Origin: Rutstroemia sp. NJR-2017a BVV2
Lineage: Eukaryota; Ascomycota; Leotiomycetes; Helotiales; Rutstroemiaceae
Assembly (NCBI GenBank): GCA_002946415.1
Contig: NJPS01000011.1
Span: forward strand, 434,001-498,000
Direction: 5' to 3'
Length of the DNA stretch: 64,000 nucleotides
Part shown: positions 43,560 through 55,796 of the stretch, in pieces
Layout of the letters: every line of letters starts with the position of its first letter
Position numbering within the stretch: the stretch's first letter is position 1
Notes under the pieces: generated by a model
Database searches by the model: none
Seen by the model: the letters and a program-made list of their open reading frames with translations, nothing else
What the model was told of the DNA's origin: nothing
Made by a program: the position numbers and the translations under genes

Positions 43560-46500
43560 ATGGCTGTCAGTATTGAAGAGCTCGACGCGACAGTACGCAC
43601 CTTCTATGAAGGTCGCGGTGAGCCTGTGAGTTTTGATCAATCTCTTGAATGGGAGCTTTCACTCTGAGCCTGTTTACTGACGCGTTGGGATTGCAGCAAA
43701 AAGCGGCACAGGCTGCAATGAACCAGGTACGACCTATACACCGAAAATCTTCTTTCCTCACCAGCCGCCATCTTATGCTAACGCATATAACAGTTCAAGG
43801 AGGATCCTGAAGCATGGACTTTAGTCGATAAGATATTGTCAGATGCGAATTATCCGCAAACCAAATGTCAGTCGCAGCTCGTCGGAATGGTGCTCTTGTT
43901 GATTCGCTGACAAATTATCAGATTTGGGTTTACAGGTCCTCGATCAACTTATCATGACGAGATGGAAGGTTCTGCCTAGGGAACAATGCTTGGGTATAAC
44001 AGGTCTACTTTTGAGATAGTCGCCGCAATACTGACGGCCTATAGGTATTCGAAACTTTGTCGTTAACTTCATCATCCAATGCTCGAGCTCGGAGGAGTCT
44101 CTAAGATCCCAAAGAACTTTATTGAACAAGTTGAATCTTGTCCTTGTTTCTGTCCTCAAGCAGGAATGGCCTCACAACTGGCCAACCTTCATCAACGAAA
44201 TCATATCCTCCTGCCATACAAGCTTATCGATATGCGAGAACAACATGTCGATTTTGCGCTTATTGTCCGAAGAAGTGTTCGATTATTCGGCCGACTCAAT
44301 GACATCGACCAAGACAAAGACGCTGAAGACGACAATGTGCTCGGAGTTTACTGCGATCTTCCAGCTCTGCAACGAGGTGCTAAATAGTGCCACCCAGGCA
44401 AGCTTAATTAAGGCAACCCTCGAAACCCTGCTAAGATTCTTCAACTGGATCCCCCTTGGCTATATCTTCGAGACCACCATCATTGACACGCTGAGAACGA
44501 GATTTTTGGAGATGCCGGAGTTCAGAAACGTCACATTGAAGTGCTTGACAGAAATCGGAGGATTACAGACTGGCCAGCAAAATAACTACGACGAGAAGCT
44601 TGTCCAGATGTTCACCGAGGTGCTAACAACCATCTCCAAGATCATTCCCCTATCGCTCGACCTCAAGTCCACCTATAGCTCTAGCAATTCGAAGGATCAA
44701 GAATTTATCCAGAACCTGGCTCTGTTCTTATGTAACTTCTTTAGTGTTCATCTTACTGTTCGTGCCCCACCTCTTCTTTGGACGGAGCTTAGAGGAGATA
44801 CTGACTATTTTGATAGCTCATAGAAAACCTTCCAAATCGTGACTTCCTCACACATGCCCACTTCTACTTGATCCGAATCTCACAAATCGATGACCGAGAA
44901 ATCTTCAAGATCTGCTTAGAGTACTGGAACAGACTGGTGCAAGAATTGTATGATGAGCAGCAGTCCTTGCCGGTTACGGATGTCAACCCACTCATCAACA
45001 TGGGAGTAGGCGGACTTTCAAATCCAGGAGCACCCAATCCTGCGTTACTAGCGAACTATCCATTGCGAAAACACAAATACAATGAAGTTCTATCGAATTT
45101 GCGTGTCGTAATGATCGAGAAGATGGTTCGACCGGAGGAGGTGTTGATTGTGGAGAACGACGAGGGTGAAATTGTTCGTGAATTCGTCAAGGAGAGCGAT
45201 ACCATCCAACTTTACAAGACTACCAGAGAATGTCTCGTTTATCTTACTCATTTGGATGTAGTGGATACCGAGAACATCATGACAGAGAAGCTTTCGCGAC
45301 AAGTGGACGGTTCCGAATGGTCGTGGGCTAACTGTAACACGTTATGTTGGGCAATTGGTTCCATTTCCCTTGCCATGAATGAGGAGACCGAGAAACGCTT
45401 TTTGGTCACTGTTATTAAGGATTTGCTCGGCCTCACGGAAATGAAGCGAGGAAAGGACAACAAAGCTGTGGTCGCCAGTAACATCATGTATATTGTTGGA
45501 CAATACCCTCGTTTCTTGAAGGCTCACTGGAAGTTCTTGAAGACCGTCGTTAACAAGCTCTTCGAGTTCATGCACGAATCCCACGAGGGTGTGCAGGACA
45601 TGGCTTGCGACACTTTCATCAAGATTGCCAGGCAATGCAAACGCCACTTTGTCGCATTGCAACCTGGTGAGACGGAGCCCTTCATTGAAGAAATCGTCCG
45701 CACTATGCGCAAGATCACCTGTGACCTTTCTCCACAACAAGTGCACACTTTCTATGAGGCATGTGGTTATATGATCGCTGCACAACCCCAGAAGAATGCC
45801 CAGGAGAGACTCATCGCCGAACTCATGTCTTATCCAAATGCCGCCTGGGATGCTATTATCGCACAAGCAACGACCAATCCTGCCATCTTACAAGATGCAG
45901 ACACAATCAAGGTTATTGGCAATGTTATGAAGACTAATGTTTCTGCATGTTCGTCGATCGGAAGTTATTTCTATCCCCAGATTGGACGAATCTACCTTGA
46001 TATGTTGTCGATGTACAAGGCTACTAGTCAAATGATCTCAGAAGCAGTTGCAAATGATGGTAAGTTACTCTTCTGCGATTACAGGCGAATATACTGATGA
46101 AAATAGGTGAAATTGCCACAAAGATGCCAAGAGTCCGTGGACTGAGAACTATCAAGAAGGAAATTCTGAAGCTCATCGAAACTTATGTCGAGAAGTCGGA
46201 CGACCTAGAGATGGTTCGAAACAACATCGTTCCAGCTCTTCTTGAGGCTGTGCTCGTCGATTACAATCGCAATGTTCCAGGCGCTCGTGATGCCGAGGTT
46301 CTGAAGGTTATGTCTGTCATCATCACTAAGCTCTCTGTACGTTGGACCCCTTATCGCTCAAAATACTCAGTGGGACATACCCTTTTACCTTCTTGCAATG
46401 CTCTGCATGGACCCTTTAGCAAGCCTACTAACAATATAAATAGGGTCTCATGGAAGATCAAGTCCCAAACATCATGGAGAATGTCTTCGAATGCACTTTG

Positions 46501-47299
46501 GAGATGATCAACAAGGATTTCTCCGAATTCCCAGAACATCGTGTCGAATTCTTCACACTTTTGCGAGCTATCAACTTACACTGCTTCCCAGCTCTCTTGA
46601 AACTCGACAACCGCCAGTTCAAGTTCGTCATTGACTCTTGCATGTGGGCTAGCAAGCACGACAATCGCGAGGTCGAATATGCTGGTCTCAATATGTGCCT
46701 AGAGTTGATCACAAACATCGCCGAGACTGATCCAGCAACCTCCAATGCATTTTTCCAACAATTCTTCGTTCCCATTCTCCAAGATGTTTTCTTTGTGCTT
46801 ACCGACACCGACCATAAAGCCGGTTTCAAATCGCAGTCGACTCTCCTGGCAAGAATGTTTTACTTCGTTAACCCTGCTGATGGTACTGTCCCGAAAATTC
46901 AAGGACCAATCTACACCCCGGATCAAGCACCTACAGGGACAAGCAACCAAGACTTCCTCACCAATTTCGTTGCCGGTCTGCTACAAAATGCTTTCCCCAA
47001 CCTTCAAGTGTAAGTCACGTTTGGGAAACTCCATATCACATTGGCTAATCTGTTGCAGAAACCAAATCAAGGCATTCGTAGAGGGCTTGTTCACCCTTAA
47101 CCACTCTGCAGACCGATTTAGACTCAATCTCCGTGACTTCCTCATCTCATTGAAGGAATTTGCTGGCGATAATGCCGAGCTCTTCGCTGAGGAGAAGGAG
47201 ATGGCGGACAAGGATGCCAAGGCAGCAGAACGTGAACGATTGTCCAAGGTCGGAGGACTCATCAAACCCGCCGAACTTGATGACGAAGACGAACTGTGA
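43560..47299 (+). CDS. CRM1: Exportin-1 / CRM1, nuclear export receptor
   Basis: Nine exons: 43560-43625, 43697-43726, 43794-43866, 43922-43993, 44045-44757, 44817-46059, 46107-46336, 46444-47009, 47059-47299. The sum is 1077 residues, as long as S. pombe Crm1 (1078), with every phase consistent. Exon 2 is a 30-bp micro-exon. Recognisable blocks: the importin-beta N-terminal region ([14 protein letters not shown]), the CRIME-like region ([20 protein letters not shown]), the NES-groove region ([20 protein letters not shown]), [18 protein letters not shown] and the C-terminal [18 protein letters not shown] followed by an acidic tail. Known role: RanGTP-dependent export of leucine-rich NES cargo and ribosomal subunits. 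Residue 525 (codon 45435-45437) is Thr where leptomycin-sensitive orthologues have Cys. Confidence 0.97.
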
Positions 47300-48247
47300 C
47301 TTGATGAGGAGCTGCGCATCGACTATGCCCAAGTTGACACGCGTCCCGTAGCCCACAAGACTCGCATTAATTATAATGCGAACAAACTTGATGGGTGGGA
47401 TGTCTACGACTTATAGCCACCACAACACATATACACGAGCAGTTGCCACTGCTCTCCGCTCTGGATAACGATCTTTCCCTTTCTCAGCTGATGATAATAA
47501 ATACCCAGGGCCTTCTTAGCCACCTGGTTGGAGTTGCTAACGAAGGATCAGAATGATATTGTCACTAAAAAGTTCTCTTTCTGTTTTAGATTCGCTTTTG
47601 ATGACCATCGCGAGGCGATACACAATATGCAATAGCGGAACAATTTTCAATTCTTGATACCTCTGAATTTGGGGATACAGTGCGTGTTTAGTTGGAGGAT
47701 GAACATGAGACATTTATCTGAATGGCATCGGGCGGGAATGGGGATATGAGATGATGAATTGTAGAAATGCCAGGTATTTCAGGTACTACAATAATGAACA
47801 TTGGCGTCAACAACTTCATGGTTCTGGCCTCATCGAGTCTTGTGTTTTTGTGCTAATATGTGCGACGAAAAGGACTTCGCTACAGAGGTTCCGTGTCGAC
47901 CAATGAGATTTGTCTGCAACACAACGTGCAGGCATTCGCCACTACGATCCTTCGTGCAGCGAGTGTCGTTCCGCTCAGCCGGTCGTCCGCTCTCTTGCTC
48001 CTGTCAATTGTGGAAAGTAACCTTTTCTTTTTCAGGCACATTTGACGTTTGATTGGTTACACATTACGTCTTAGCTGCTGAACTTGGATGCATTCAGCAC
48101 ATGGCCCTTGAGGCGATTATTTCTGAATAAGGCAGCTCGGGAAGTATACGTCTGCATATGACCCCGCAATCTGTACAAGATCTGTACCTTTTTAAACTTT
48201 CTCCAAATCATAGTTACTTGCGTTTTTGTTTTATCTTGTATATCATC
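47300..48247. other. 948-bp intergenic region
   Basis: CRM1 3' region and promoter of the secreted phytase-like gene. No coding signal apart from chance frames near 47801-48052. Confidence 0.55.
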
Positions 48248-49938
48248 ATGGTTTCATTCAGGTACTTGGCAGTAGCCTGCCTACTTGATGCTATCTCTGC
48301 ACAAAGTACTTCCTACGTGAATCAAACGAAATGCAATGGGAAAACGTATACATATGAAGAGCTTGGTGGGTATGGAACTATTCCAGGGAATGCTCGTGAT
48401 AAATACGGGGATACGATAGGAGGCATTGGAAGTGCCATTGCTATGGATGTGAGCTCGTGGACTAAGCTGGCGAATGGCAGCTATACTGGCGTGCTATGGA
48501 CCCTTCCAGATCGAGGCTGGTTGGTTGATTTTTTCCCCTTTTACCGAAGGCAAAAAGTACTAACACGATAGTGCAGGAATACCGAGGGAACATTAAACTA
48601 CCAAAGTCGTGTTCATAAGTTTGGTATTGTCTTTACGCCTCAGCCGAATGCAACTGTTGCTAAGCCGTCGGGGAAAAACCTGTTCTTCACATATGAAGAC
48701 ACAGTGCGCTTCTCTGGACCTGACGGCACGCCTACGACGGGTTTGGATGCTGATGGGTCGGGCCATTTGAGTTTCAATGGGTTCCCTGACCTTCCAGTAA
48801 CAACATATACCGGAGATGGCTTCGGGAATAGTGGGACAGGAGGAAAAAGAATACCCGTCGATTCAGAGGGACTAGTCCTCGATGGTAGTGGAGGATTTTG
48901 GATTAGCGATGAATATGTATGTACACCACATGATCTCCGGTCCGCACTAACATGTTTAGGGGCCCTACATCTACCACTTCAACAGCACTGGAACCATGAC
49001 TGCTGCCATTCGTCCCCCGGATGCAATCATACCCATGCGCAATGGCTCCGAGTCTTTCTCAGCGGACTCACCCTACTTCTACCTAAACGAAGATGATGAT
49101 GTTTCCCCAGCGGATAACCCTACCGGTCGAAACAACAATCACGGATTCGAAGGTCTAAGTATCTCAGCCGATAGTAAAACATTATATACACTTCTCCAAG
49201 CAGCCACAAACCAAGAAGGCGGGTTAACTTCCCAGACCGAGCGCTACACACGATTCTTGACATACGACATCTCCAATCTATCTGCACCAAAATACATTAG
49301 CGAATCTGTCGTTCCTCTCCCCCTCTGGACCGACCCCACCGCCAAAGCGAGCAAGAACCCCAAAGTCGCCGCCCAGTCCGAAATCCACGCGTTGCCCAAC
49401 GGTCAATTCCTCGTTCTAGCACGCGATTCGAATTCGGGGAATGGGCAAGACAGTACACAGAGTGTGTATCGCCACATCGATGTTTTCGATGTCTCAAACG
49501 CGACGAATATCAAGGGCAGTGTGTATGATTGTGCGACTTGCGCGGTGGCGAGTAGCGCTGGGGTGCTGAAGAGTGCGGTTAAGACGGCGAGTTACTGTGC
49601 TTGGTTGGACTTTAATGTTAATAGTCAGTTGCAGAGGTTTGGGGCGCATAATGGAGGGGCTACGAATGCGGGGTTGTTGAATGAGAAGTGGGAGAGTATT
49701 GCGGTTGTGCCGGTTGATGGGCAAAGTGGGAAGGATGGGGAATGGGTGAGTTTGTATTCTTGATTTGGAGGTGTAATGACGGTGCTAATATATATGGTAG
49801 TATATCTTTAGTTTGAGTGATAATGATTTCATCACTCAGAATGGATATCTTGACGGAGGGAACTTCACGTATAGTGATGGGAGTGGGTATAACTTGGATA
49901 ATCAGGCTTTGGTATTCAAGGTCAATCTTCCTATATAG
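48248..49938 (+). CDS. Secreted esterase-like phytase-domain protein
   Basis: Four exons: 48248-48519, 48577-48916, 48960-49745, 49801-49938 (511 residues; phases 2, 0, 0). A signal peptide (MVSFRYLAVACLLDAISAQS) is followed by the beta-propeller fold of the family called esterase-like activity of phytase. Seen blocks: GGIGSAIAMD, GVLWTLPDRGWNTEGTLNYQ, DSEGLVLDGSGGFWISDEYG, NNNHGFEGLSISADSKTLYT and KWESIAVVPV. Many N-glycosylation sequons are present, consistent with secretion. Family members hydrolyse ester substrates, and some have been proposed as phytases; the natural substrate here is unknown. There is no GPI signal at the C terminus (it ends FKVNLPI). Confidence 0.87.
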
Positions 49939-51998
49939 ATCTCCCGGACCAAGTATGTAGTTCCGCCGGCGAGGAAGGCTTTCCGCTTGCAATGAAATTG
50001 GAATCAATTTGCATTTCGTGTGCAAGACTATCTAGCAGTACCGCCCCTTTTTGATCACCTAGACTCCACCTGCCTATGCTTAGTGCCAAATCTCTACATC
50101 TAAATATTTCAGCATCTGGCATTACTTGCAGGGAAAGTGTCGACGCGCACTTTTACCAGATTATCATCATAGGTCAGCTTTTGTTGTCAGCATACTTCTT
50201 GTTAGCAATCCAATTCTTGTTGTCATTTTTGTCGTTTTCATTCTCAACACCTTGGTTTATCACCGTCACTATCAAACATCCTGACATCCTTGCACGCCCC
50301 CTCTCTCCGCCTCTGGTGCACATATAACAGCTGCACAGGCTAGCCCCTAAGTCCAGAACCGGACACACCATGGTCTTCACTGATATAGATCAACAGGAAA
50401 GATAACCGCTTTTATATAATTTTGCGTGAAGGAGTTTGCCTCGTACAGTGGAAGATGGACAGTGAATCGTACCACGAGGCTCGATGCTGGAAAGCAGGGT
50501 TACGTATGGAAGTGAAGTGAATGGAGTTGTTCATATGGTAGTAAGTTGGAACTGAGCCACTGGCGCAGGTATATAAACCCCCCATTCTTACCACGAATCA
50601 TCTTCATCCTGAAGACTTTGCAAAAGCTGAAGCGAGCTGAAGCAAGCTGCTAAGAAAGGACCTGTGCGTTGGGACGAGTGGCAACGTACATTCACTCGTA
50701 CAGAGGGTAATCTCCACCATTTTAAGTGGATGGCATATGTAATTAGTCTACGGCATTGCGCCATTTGAGGTGCACATAATAAGGACTACAATGCCCACAT
50801 AGAATGGAATCATCATGCATCACCAACAGTCATTTGGCCACTCCATAGGTAGTGGGTAAGGTGACTAACTAAGCTGATACATACCAACACTGTGGGATTC
50901 CGCAACGCAGGTAAAAGCTACATCTCATGCGCTTGCCCTTTGTTATAGTGAAGCTTACTGAATACTGTTGTCACTTAGTTCTTACTGGACACTGTTGTCG
51001 TTTAGTTCTTGCCGTTGTCAGATTTGTAAAGTGTTGTAAGATTTTCGGGGTGACGATTCTTGAATCATTCTTCCGTACGGCGATGATTGCAGCCCCCAAA
51101 CAGACATGATTCTCGACTTTGTGTCCGAATGGCATTGTTGTAAGATTCGCGGTACGAGTGGACTTATGGATTTATATATACCAAATCTGACGGGCTTGAG
51201 ATGCCGGTTGCAGTGAATACTTTAGGGAAGTAGAAGTGGAAGTGAGTGGTATCCTTCCGACGGGAGAAGTGGACCGGTGCACAGTTCAGATTCCAGCTTC
51301 GTTATTCCCTATTTAAGAGACCTCGTGGGCTTAGTTTTTGCTATTCAGGAGCTTTACATACTACCAGCAATCAGAAACATGGGAGATGGCCTGTCCCACA
51401 TACTGGCCTAGTGCTCAGGAATCAAACTTGCCCAAGAGAGTATTTGTTTTAGACTGAAACGATGTGTGAAATTCATTATTTATGTTCATAACAGTATATG
51501 TCTGTAGCTTGGTGACACCCATCAGCCGGCAATGATATGGGGAGTTTCCTGCGCCCGACGCTCAAGAGCGCATACTTCTTGCGCAAATACGTATCTATCG
51601 ACCCGATATCTACACAATACCGGCACTCCTCGTATAACACTACCCCTAACATCTTCCAGAACTGCAAATACCCTATATACTTATCCTCCTTTTCTCTAAC
51701 CCCCCTTCCTCCTCTCTGGTCCGATTCGGCTCCTCGATCTATATCGATTTTCGCGGTCCTATAAACTTCGGTCGGTTAGTATACTTATTTAAATATATAG
51801 GGTTAACTAGTAATTTACAGATCAGTGGAATCGTATTGAAGAGAGATCAGATCAGGTATTTATATTATACTATTTCTATAAATACTAATCTATATATAAT
51901 ATAATTCTATTTTTGATCTCAATCTCAATTCTCCTCTTTTTTGTTCTTTTTCTTCTCTTTCTCTTTATCTAATAGATAGATATAATATATATATAATT

Positions 51999-52215
51999 TG
52001 TGACGAACCTCACGAAAGCAGCCTGGAGCCAGTCCCCTACCTGAGGCTTATATAGTCGAACTCCCTGCCTAAGCCGCTATGATGTTAGCCTACCACGTGC
52101 TTTGCACCTGATCAACCTCCTGTATTTAAACTCTTCGAGCTCCAAAGCTCTCTTAGTTCTTTAGTTGTTAATTCTAAGGATTCAAATTGACTCCCTCATT
52201 AGTCGTTTCGTCACA
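51999..52215. mobile_element. Solo LTR of a retrotransposon (217 bp)
   Basis: The element begins TGTGACGAA and ends TTCGTCACA, a perfect 9-bp terminal inverted repeat with the TG...CA ends typical of LTRs. It is flanked by TAATT on the left (51994-51998) and TAATC on the right (52216-52220), a five-base target duplication with one mismatch. An internal TATTTAAA box (52123-52130) is followed by a pyrimidine-rich stretch, as in an LTR promoter. No internal coding region or second LTR is present within the window, so it looks like the remnant of recombination between two LTRs. The superfamily is not determined. Confidence 0.7.
52123..52130 (+). promoter_or_regulatory. TATA-like box inside the solo LTR
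   Basis: TATTTAAA about 125 bp into the LTR, where a Pol II promoter of the element would be expected if it was read rightward. Likely inactive now. Confidence 0.35.
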
Positions 52216-52369
52216 TAATCAAATAGAGATTATATTCGAAGCAATAAGTAATAATTTAGATTTATAATAGAATTAAATATAAGTTATTGATCTATTGATT
52301 CTCATGCTATTTAAGGCCCGTGCGCACGGAATTCTGATACCCACTGCTGAGCCTATGGGTAAGATTATA

Positions 52370-52529
52370 TACTTGGTCTCGAGGATAAATAATTGTAGTC
52401 CTTGTCACTCCACGATCTAAATTCTAGCCAATCAAGTAGTATAGGAGAGGTTACTTCCGCGAACTGATTTGTTGATAAAAAGAAGTTGCGAGAACAGGAA
52501 CTACAATTATTTATTCTTGGGACCAAGTA
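52370..52529. repeat. Imperfect inverted repeat, two 32-bp arms with a 95-bp spacer
   Basis: The left arm (52370-52401) reads TACTTGGTCTCGAGGATAAA and continues TAATTGTAGTCC. The right arm (52497-52529) is its reverse complement with a few differences, mainly C-to-T or G-to-A type changes within the CTCGAG core, plus one inserted A. A third, direct copy of the core (CTTAGTCTCGAGGATAAAT) lies at about 52578-52596. The pattern suggests old transposon ends decayed by cytosine deamination. Confidence 0.65.
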
Positions 52530-53168
52530 CAGGCTTGCGAATCCTGTAGCAATAAGCCTCGAGATACTTATATATACTTAGTCTCGAGGATAAATGAGTA
52601 TACCCCTAGCTTGACTTCTAGCACCTTCGGCTCTACAAATACAGCAATTTTAACGTTTCCATAGGCTCAGTTTCCTGGCTAAGGCTGACTTGAGAACCCT
52701 TAAGGAGTATACTTATTTATCCTTAACGCCAGCGTCGCCAGGTAAATAGCTAATCCCCCCCACTGTAGATAGTCCAGTAATTGCTAGAATCAAGCCTGTA
52801 ACTAAGTCAGCATTGCTGCCTATTTGACCACTGTAACCTCAAGACCAGATTAAGAAAGCCGAGAAACGGTATTTTCTTAAGCCATCGCTGGGATCGAGAT
52901 TTATAAATACCTCAAACGGATGGAATAGAATGCCTGCCATACTGTATATGAGGACCTAGACTCTCAAGAGCGACGCTGTAATACGGCAAAGACTTGAGAG
53001 AAAGTGCGTTTGTTTTCGGTATAGGGAGCTGTTCTGCCATTAGTTCAACAAAAGGAAACATTTCCATGAATCAAGTCGGAGATAGAGAACATATTCCCAG
53101 GTCCGTTTCAATGAAGGGACAATCTATTCAAGAGACATGACTGGGATATCTTATTAAACACCAAACCC

Positions 53169-54296
53169 TCAAAGGCCAACTGCTGCTCCCACTCCCGGGC
53201 ATCTTTTTTCTAGCACCTTCATAGTCTGCTCAAATACTTTCTTCTGCACTTTCTTACCCGTATCGGTATAAATCCATCCCTCCGCTTCTTGGACCGCTCC
53301 ATCACTCATAAACTCCCCATGGGACTCTGGTCCAGCACTCGCACCGAGGACATAAGTCCGAGATCCCACTTCAGCCGTGCGTCCCAGAAGTGCATGTGCA
53401 ATGAACGCAACTACTTTAAAAATAGCGTCACTGCCACGGTCAAGAGTGGATTTGCAAAGCCCAGGGTTTGCTAGGTTGATGATTACCGGTGGAGGTGGGG
53501 ATTTGGTCGTGTTGAGACGTTGAACTAGTTCGCGAACGAAGAGTATTTGAAGGAGTTTGCTAACACCATATCTATTATAATCTGTAAGTATAAACTGTCT
53601 TCAAAGGGCAGCAGAGGCTATACGAAGTTGAAAGGAATGATAAACCCACCTATCTTGGCCATCGTAACCTTGCTGATCATTATTCAGCTTTTCGTAGATA
53701 TCAGGAGCATTGACTTCCTTGAAAGTGGTCAATCGATGAGCTTCGGAGCATACAATAACGATGTGTGGCGATGAGTCTGGGAATTTCGCCTTGTTCTCGG
53801 TCATCTTTGGAAAAAGAGACAGCATTAGCAAGAAGGTATTGATCGTGTTGATTTGGATTGTCCGTTCAAATCCCTCAGAGACAGTCCATGACTTTTCGTT
53901 GATTCCCGCATTCTGTACTAGAATATCAAGACGAGGAAGGGTTTTCTTGGCACGTTCGGCAAAAGCGAGGGTGGATTCTGTTTTTTCGAGATCCAAGGGC
54001 CAGACTTCAATGGCGTCGGCGTCTGTACGCTGCTTGACAGTACGGACAATATCTTCCTTGGCGCTCTCTCCTTTCGCGGCACTTCGAACGGCGAGGATCA
54101 ATTTAGCACAATTGAGACGATAGAAATGGCGCGCTGCTTCTAAACCAAGACCGACGTTGGAACCGGTGACAATAATGGTCTGGTCGGCAAAGGATTGGGT
54201 TGGATATGCCGGTGTTTTAAAGAGTTGAGAATAGAAGAACAGCTTTAAGCCGTGACCTAGATCATTTTTGATGACGAATTCTTCGGCGGTAGCCAT
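53169..54296 (-). CDS. Short-chain dehydrogenase/reductase (SDR)
   Basis: Two exons, 53650-54296 and 53169-53571 (349 residues). The Rossmann nucleotide-binding motif is TGSNVGLG (44-51). Others seen: LDILVQNAG (NNAG-type motif), the catalytic YGVSK (Tyr217, Lys221) just after the intron, and NLANPGLCKSTLDR after the active site. The N-terminal segment with FYSQLFKTP and the C-terminal extension match the fungal retinol-dehydrogenase-like group. The cofactor preference is probably NADP(H), judging from the Arg after strand 2 (LAVRSAAKG). The substrate is unknown, and no neighbouring oxidase or synthase points to a pathway. The 3' splice site used is the second of two tandem AGs; the first would give a stop within two codons. 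Confidence 0.87.
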
Positions 54297-55160
54297 TTAT
54301 GATAGTTTGGAGAAGGATGGTGGCTAAAGTTTCTGACATCTAAGTTGAAAAGCACAAGGGAATAGTCGTGTAGTATAATAGCAATCGGGAACAATCTTCC
54401 CGAATAACCAATTTGTGGCAGAATAATTGAGCCGACTATAGTTATCAATTATTGCACTATTGTCAACAATAAGCTTATTAACACCAATCATAACGTCCTG
54501 GCTACAAAAGCCAATTTGATAAACAAGCCTAACAGGGGTCTTTGTGAACATTTCTTTGAGAGAATCGGGGGGTTAAGGAAGCCGCCTCGGCGATGGATTA
54601 GGCCGGATGACTAACGTTTATTCTAAGCTTAGGATTGAAATATAACTCTATATGCAGATAAAACACCATAAAGTGGGCCACCAACGGCCACCAACAGTTA
54701 TCTCTATAGTTGATGAAGCCTTTACTTTCCCTTTCTCCGGATTTCATTCAAATACCCCAATCTGATTTAAATGTCAGGCCAACGGAAGAAATATATCCGA
54801 TATGTAGTCAAAAAAGAGCATCACCCCTCGACCAATCAACTACTCAGATTAATGCTTCTCGAGGCCGTGCCACTCTAGAAAGCTACGGGCGGTGCTTATA
54901 GCAGGCAGTTAAGGGAATAAAGGTAACAGCACTCTATATAAAAGTGAGATCAGCGTTGTCTGAAGATAACAGAATACTATGTGGCTGATAGTATGTATAG
55001 ATGGGGCATGTAAGAATTTATATCTTCTGTCTACATAGCTATCCGACGAGGAGGACTACGGCGAACCCTTTGGAAGAGTGGGAATGGATAACAGGAGCAG
55101 CATCCAACTCGATATATCATGAAAAATAATACAGAAAGTCGTGGTTAGGCTGTACCAAAA
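54297..55160. other. 864-bp intergenic region
   Basis: Between divergent genes (SDR - and bZIP-like +), so it should hold both promoters. No coding signal seen. Confidence 0.55.
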
Positions 55161-55796
55161 ATGAATAACACTATTGAGCGGTGTCGCCTGCAAAATCGCA
55201 TTGCCCAGCGAAAGTTCCGTCGTATATCACTCTTCATTTCTGTCCGCTGCAAGCAGTTTTGACTGTATTATTTCGCCCCCACAGAAAAACGAGATGAAAA
55301 ACGAAACCGGGCTGCTGCTGCAAGCCAAATCGAATCCAGTACATCGTCCAGTTCTATTGCTGGCTCGGGCACGAATCGAAGTTCTACCTCACCATCTCAG
55401 TTAGACACTCCGACAACCGTGGAACAGAGCGATACTACAGCGGTATCTAGTCCTAACCTAGGCGATGTGAACTTCTGGGATCTCAATGCAATAGATAGCT
55501 TCATATCTGGTGTGAATACATCCGAGTCGGTGACTGAGACCGACTACTTTCGAAGTCTTGACTTTACCGCTCCCGAATCCATCCCAATTTCATCAACACA
55601 ACCATTCACCCCCCCAAGTACCACATCCAGTAACCAACGAACTGTCTATGTAAAACCACCCAACTCATTCCCAATTCCAAATTACCGCCCACCCAAGCCG
55701 CAACCAGGCCGTCCCGACCCCTTACCTCAGCATCAACTAGACGCACGCCATCGGGGCCGTGTTCGGGTCGGCGCGCGGTCTCTCATTTATGCATGA
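55161..55796 (+). CDS. bZIP-like basic-region protein lacking a leucine zipper
   Basis: Two exons, 55161-55221 and 55285-55796 (190 residues), joined CGT C|AA. Residues 7-26 read RCRLQNRIAQRKFRQKRDEK, a bZIP DNA-binding basic region with the invariant N-x7-R spacing (Asn12, Arg20). No leucine heptads follow: the next residues are Arg/Ala then Ser-rich. The rest is Ser/Thr/Pro-rich with an acidic stretch (NFWDLNAIDSF) that could activate transcription. An in-frame stop lies just before the ATG, so the start is firm unless an upstream exon exists. Another frame from 55740 (HAIGAVFGSARG to its stop near 55861) looks more protein-like than the annotated end, so the 3' structure may include an intron or a frameshift. 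It may be a decaying gene. Confidence 0.5.

Larger units (their letters stand above)
49939..53168. other. 3.2 kb gene-free region with an AT-rich transposon relic
   Basis: The first 1.8 kb is ordinary intergenic DNA, with a 27-bp direct duplication at about 50964-51012. From about 51780 to 52330 the sequence becomes strongly AT-rich (TATA, TTAAAT runs) and holds a solo LTR. Beyond it, to about 52760, are related copies of a TCTCGAGGATAAAT motif in both orientations. No ORF longer than about 75 codons exists here. This is typical of repeat-induced-point-mutated repeats. Confidence 0.6.

Noticed and set aside
45636..45638. Cys592 of CRM1 (RQCKRHF) as the leptomycin target
   Set aside because: Counting back along the human sequence as I remember it places Cys528 in the DLLGLC motif; Cys592 corresponds to human residue about 595.
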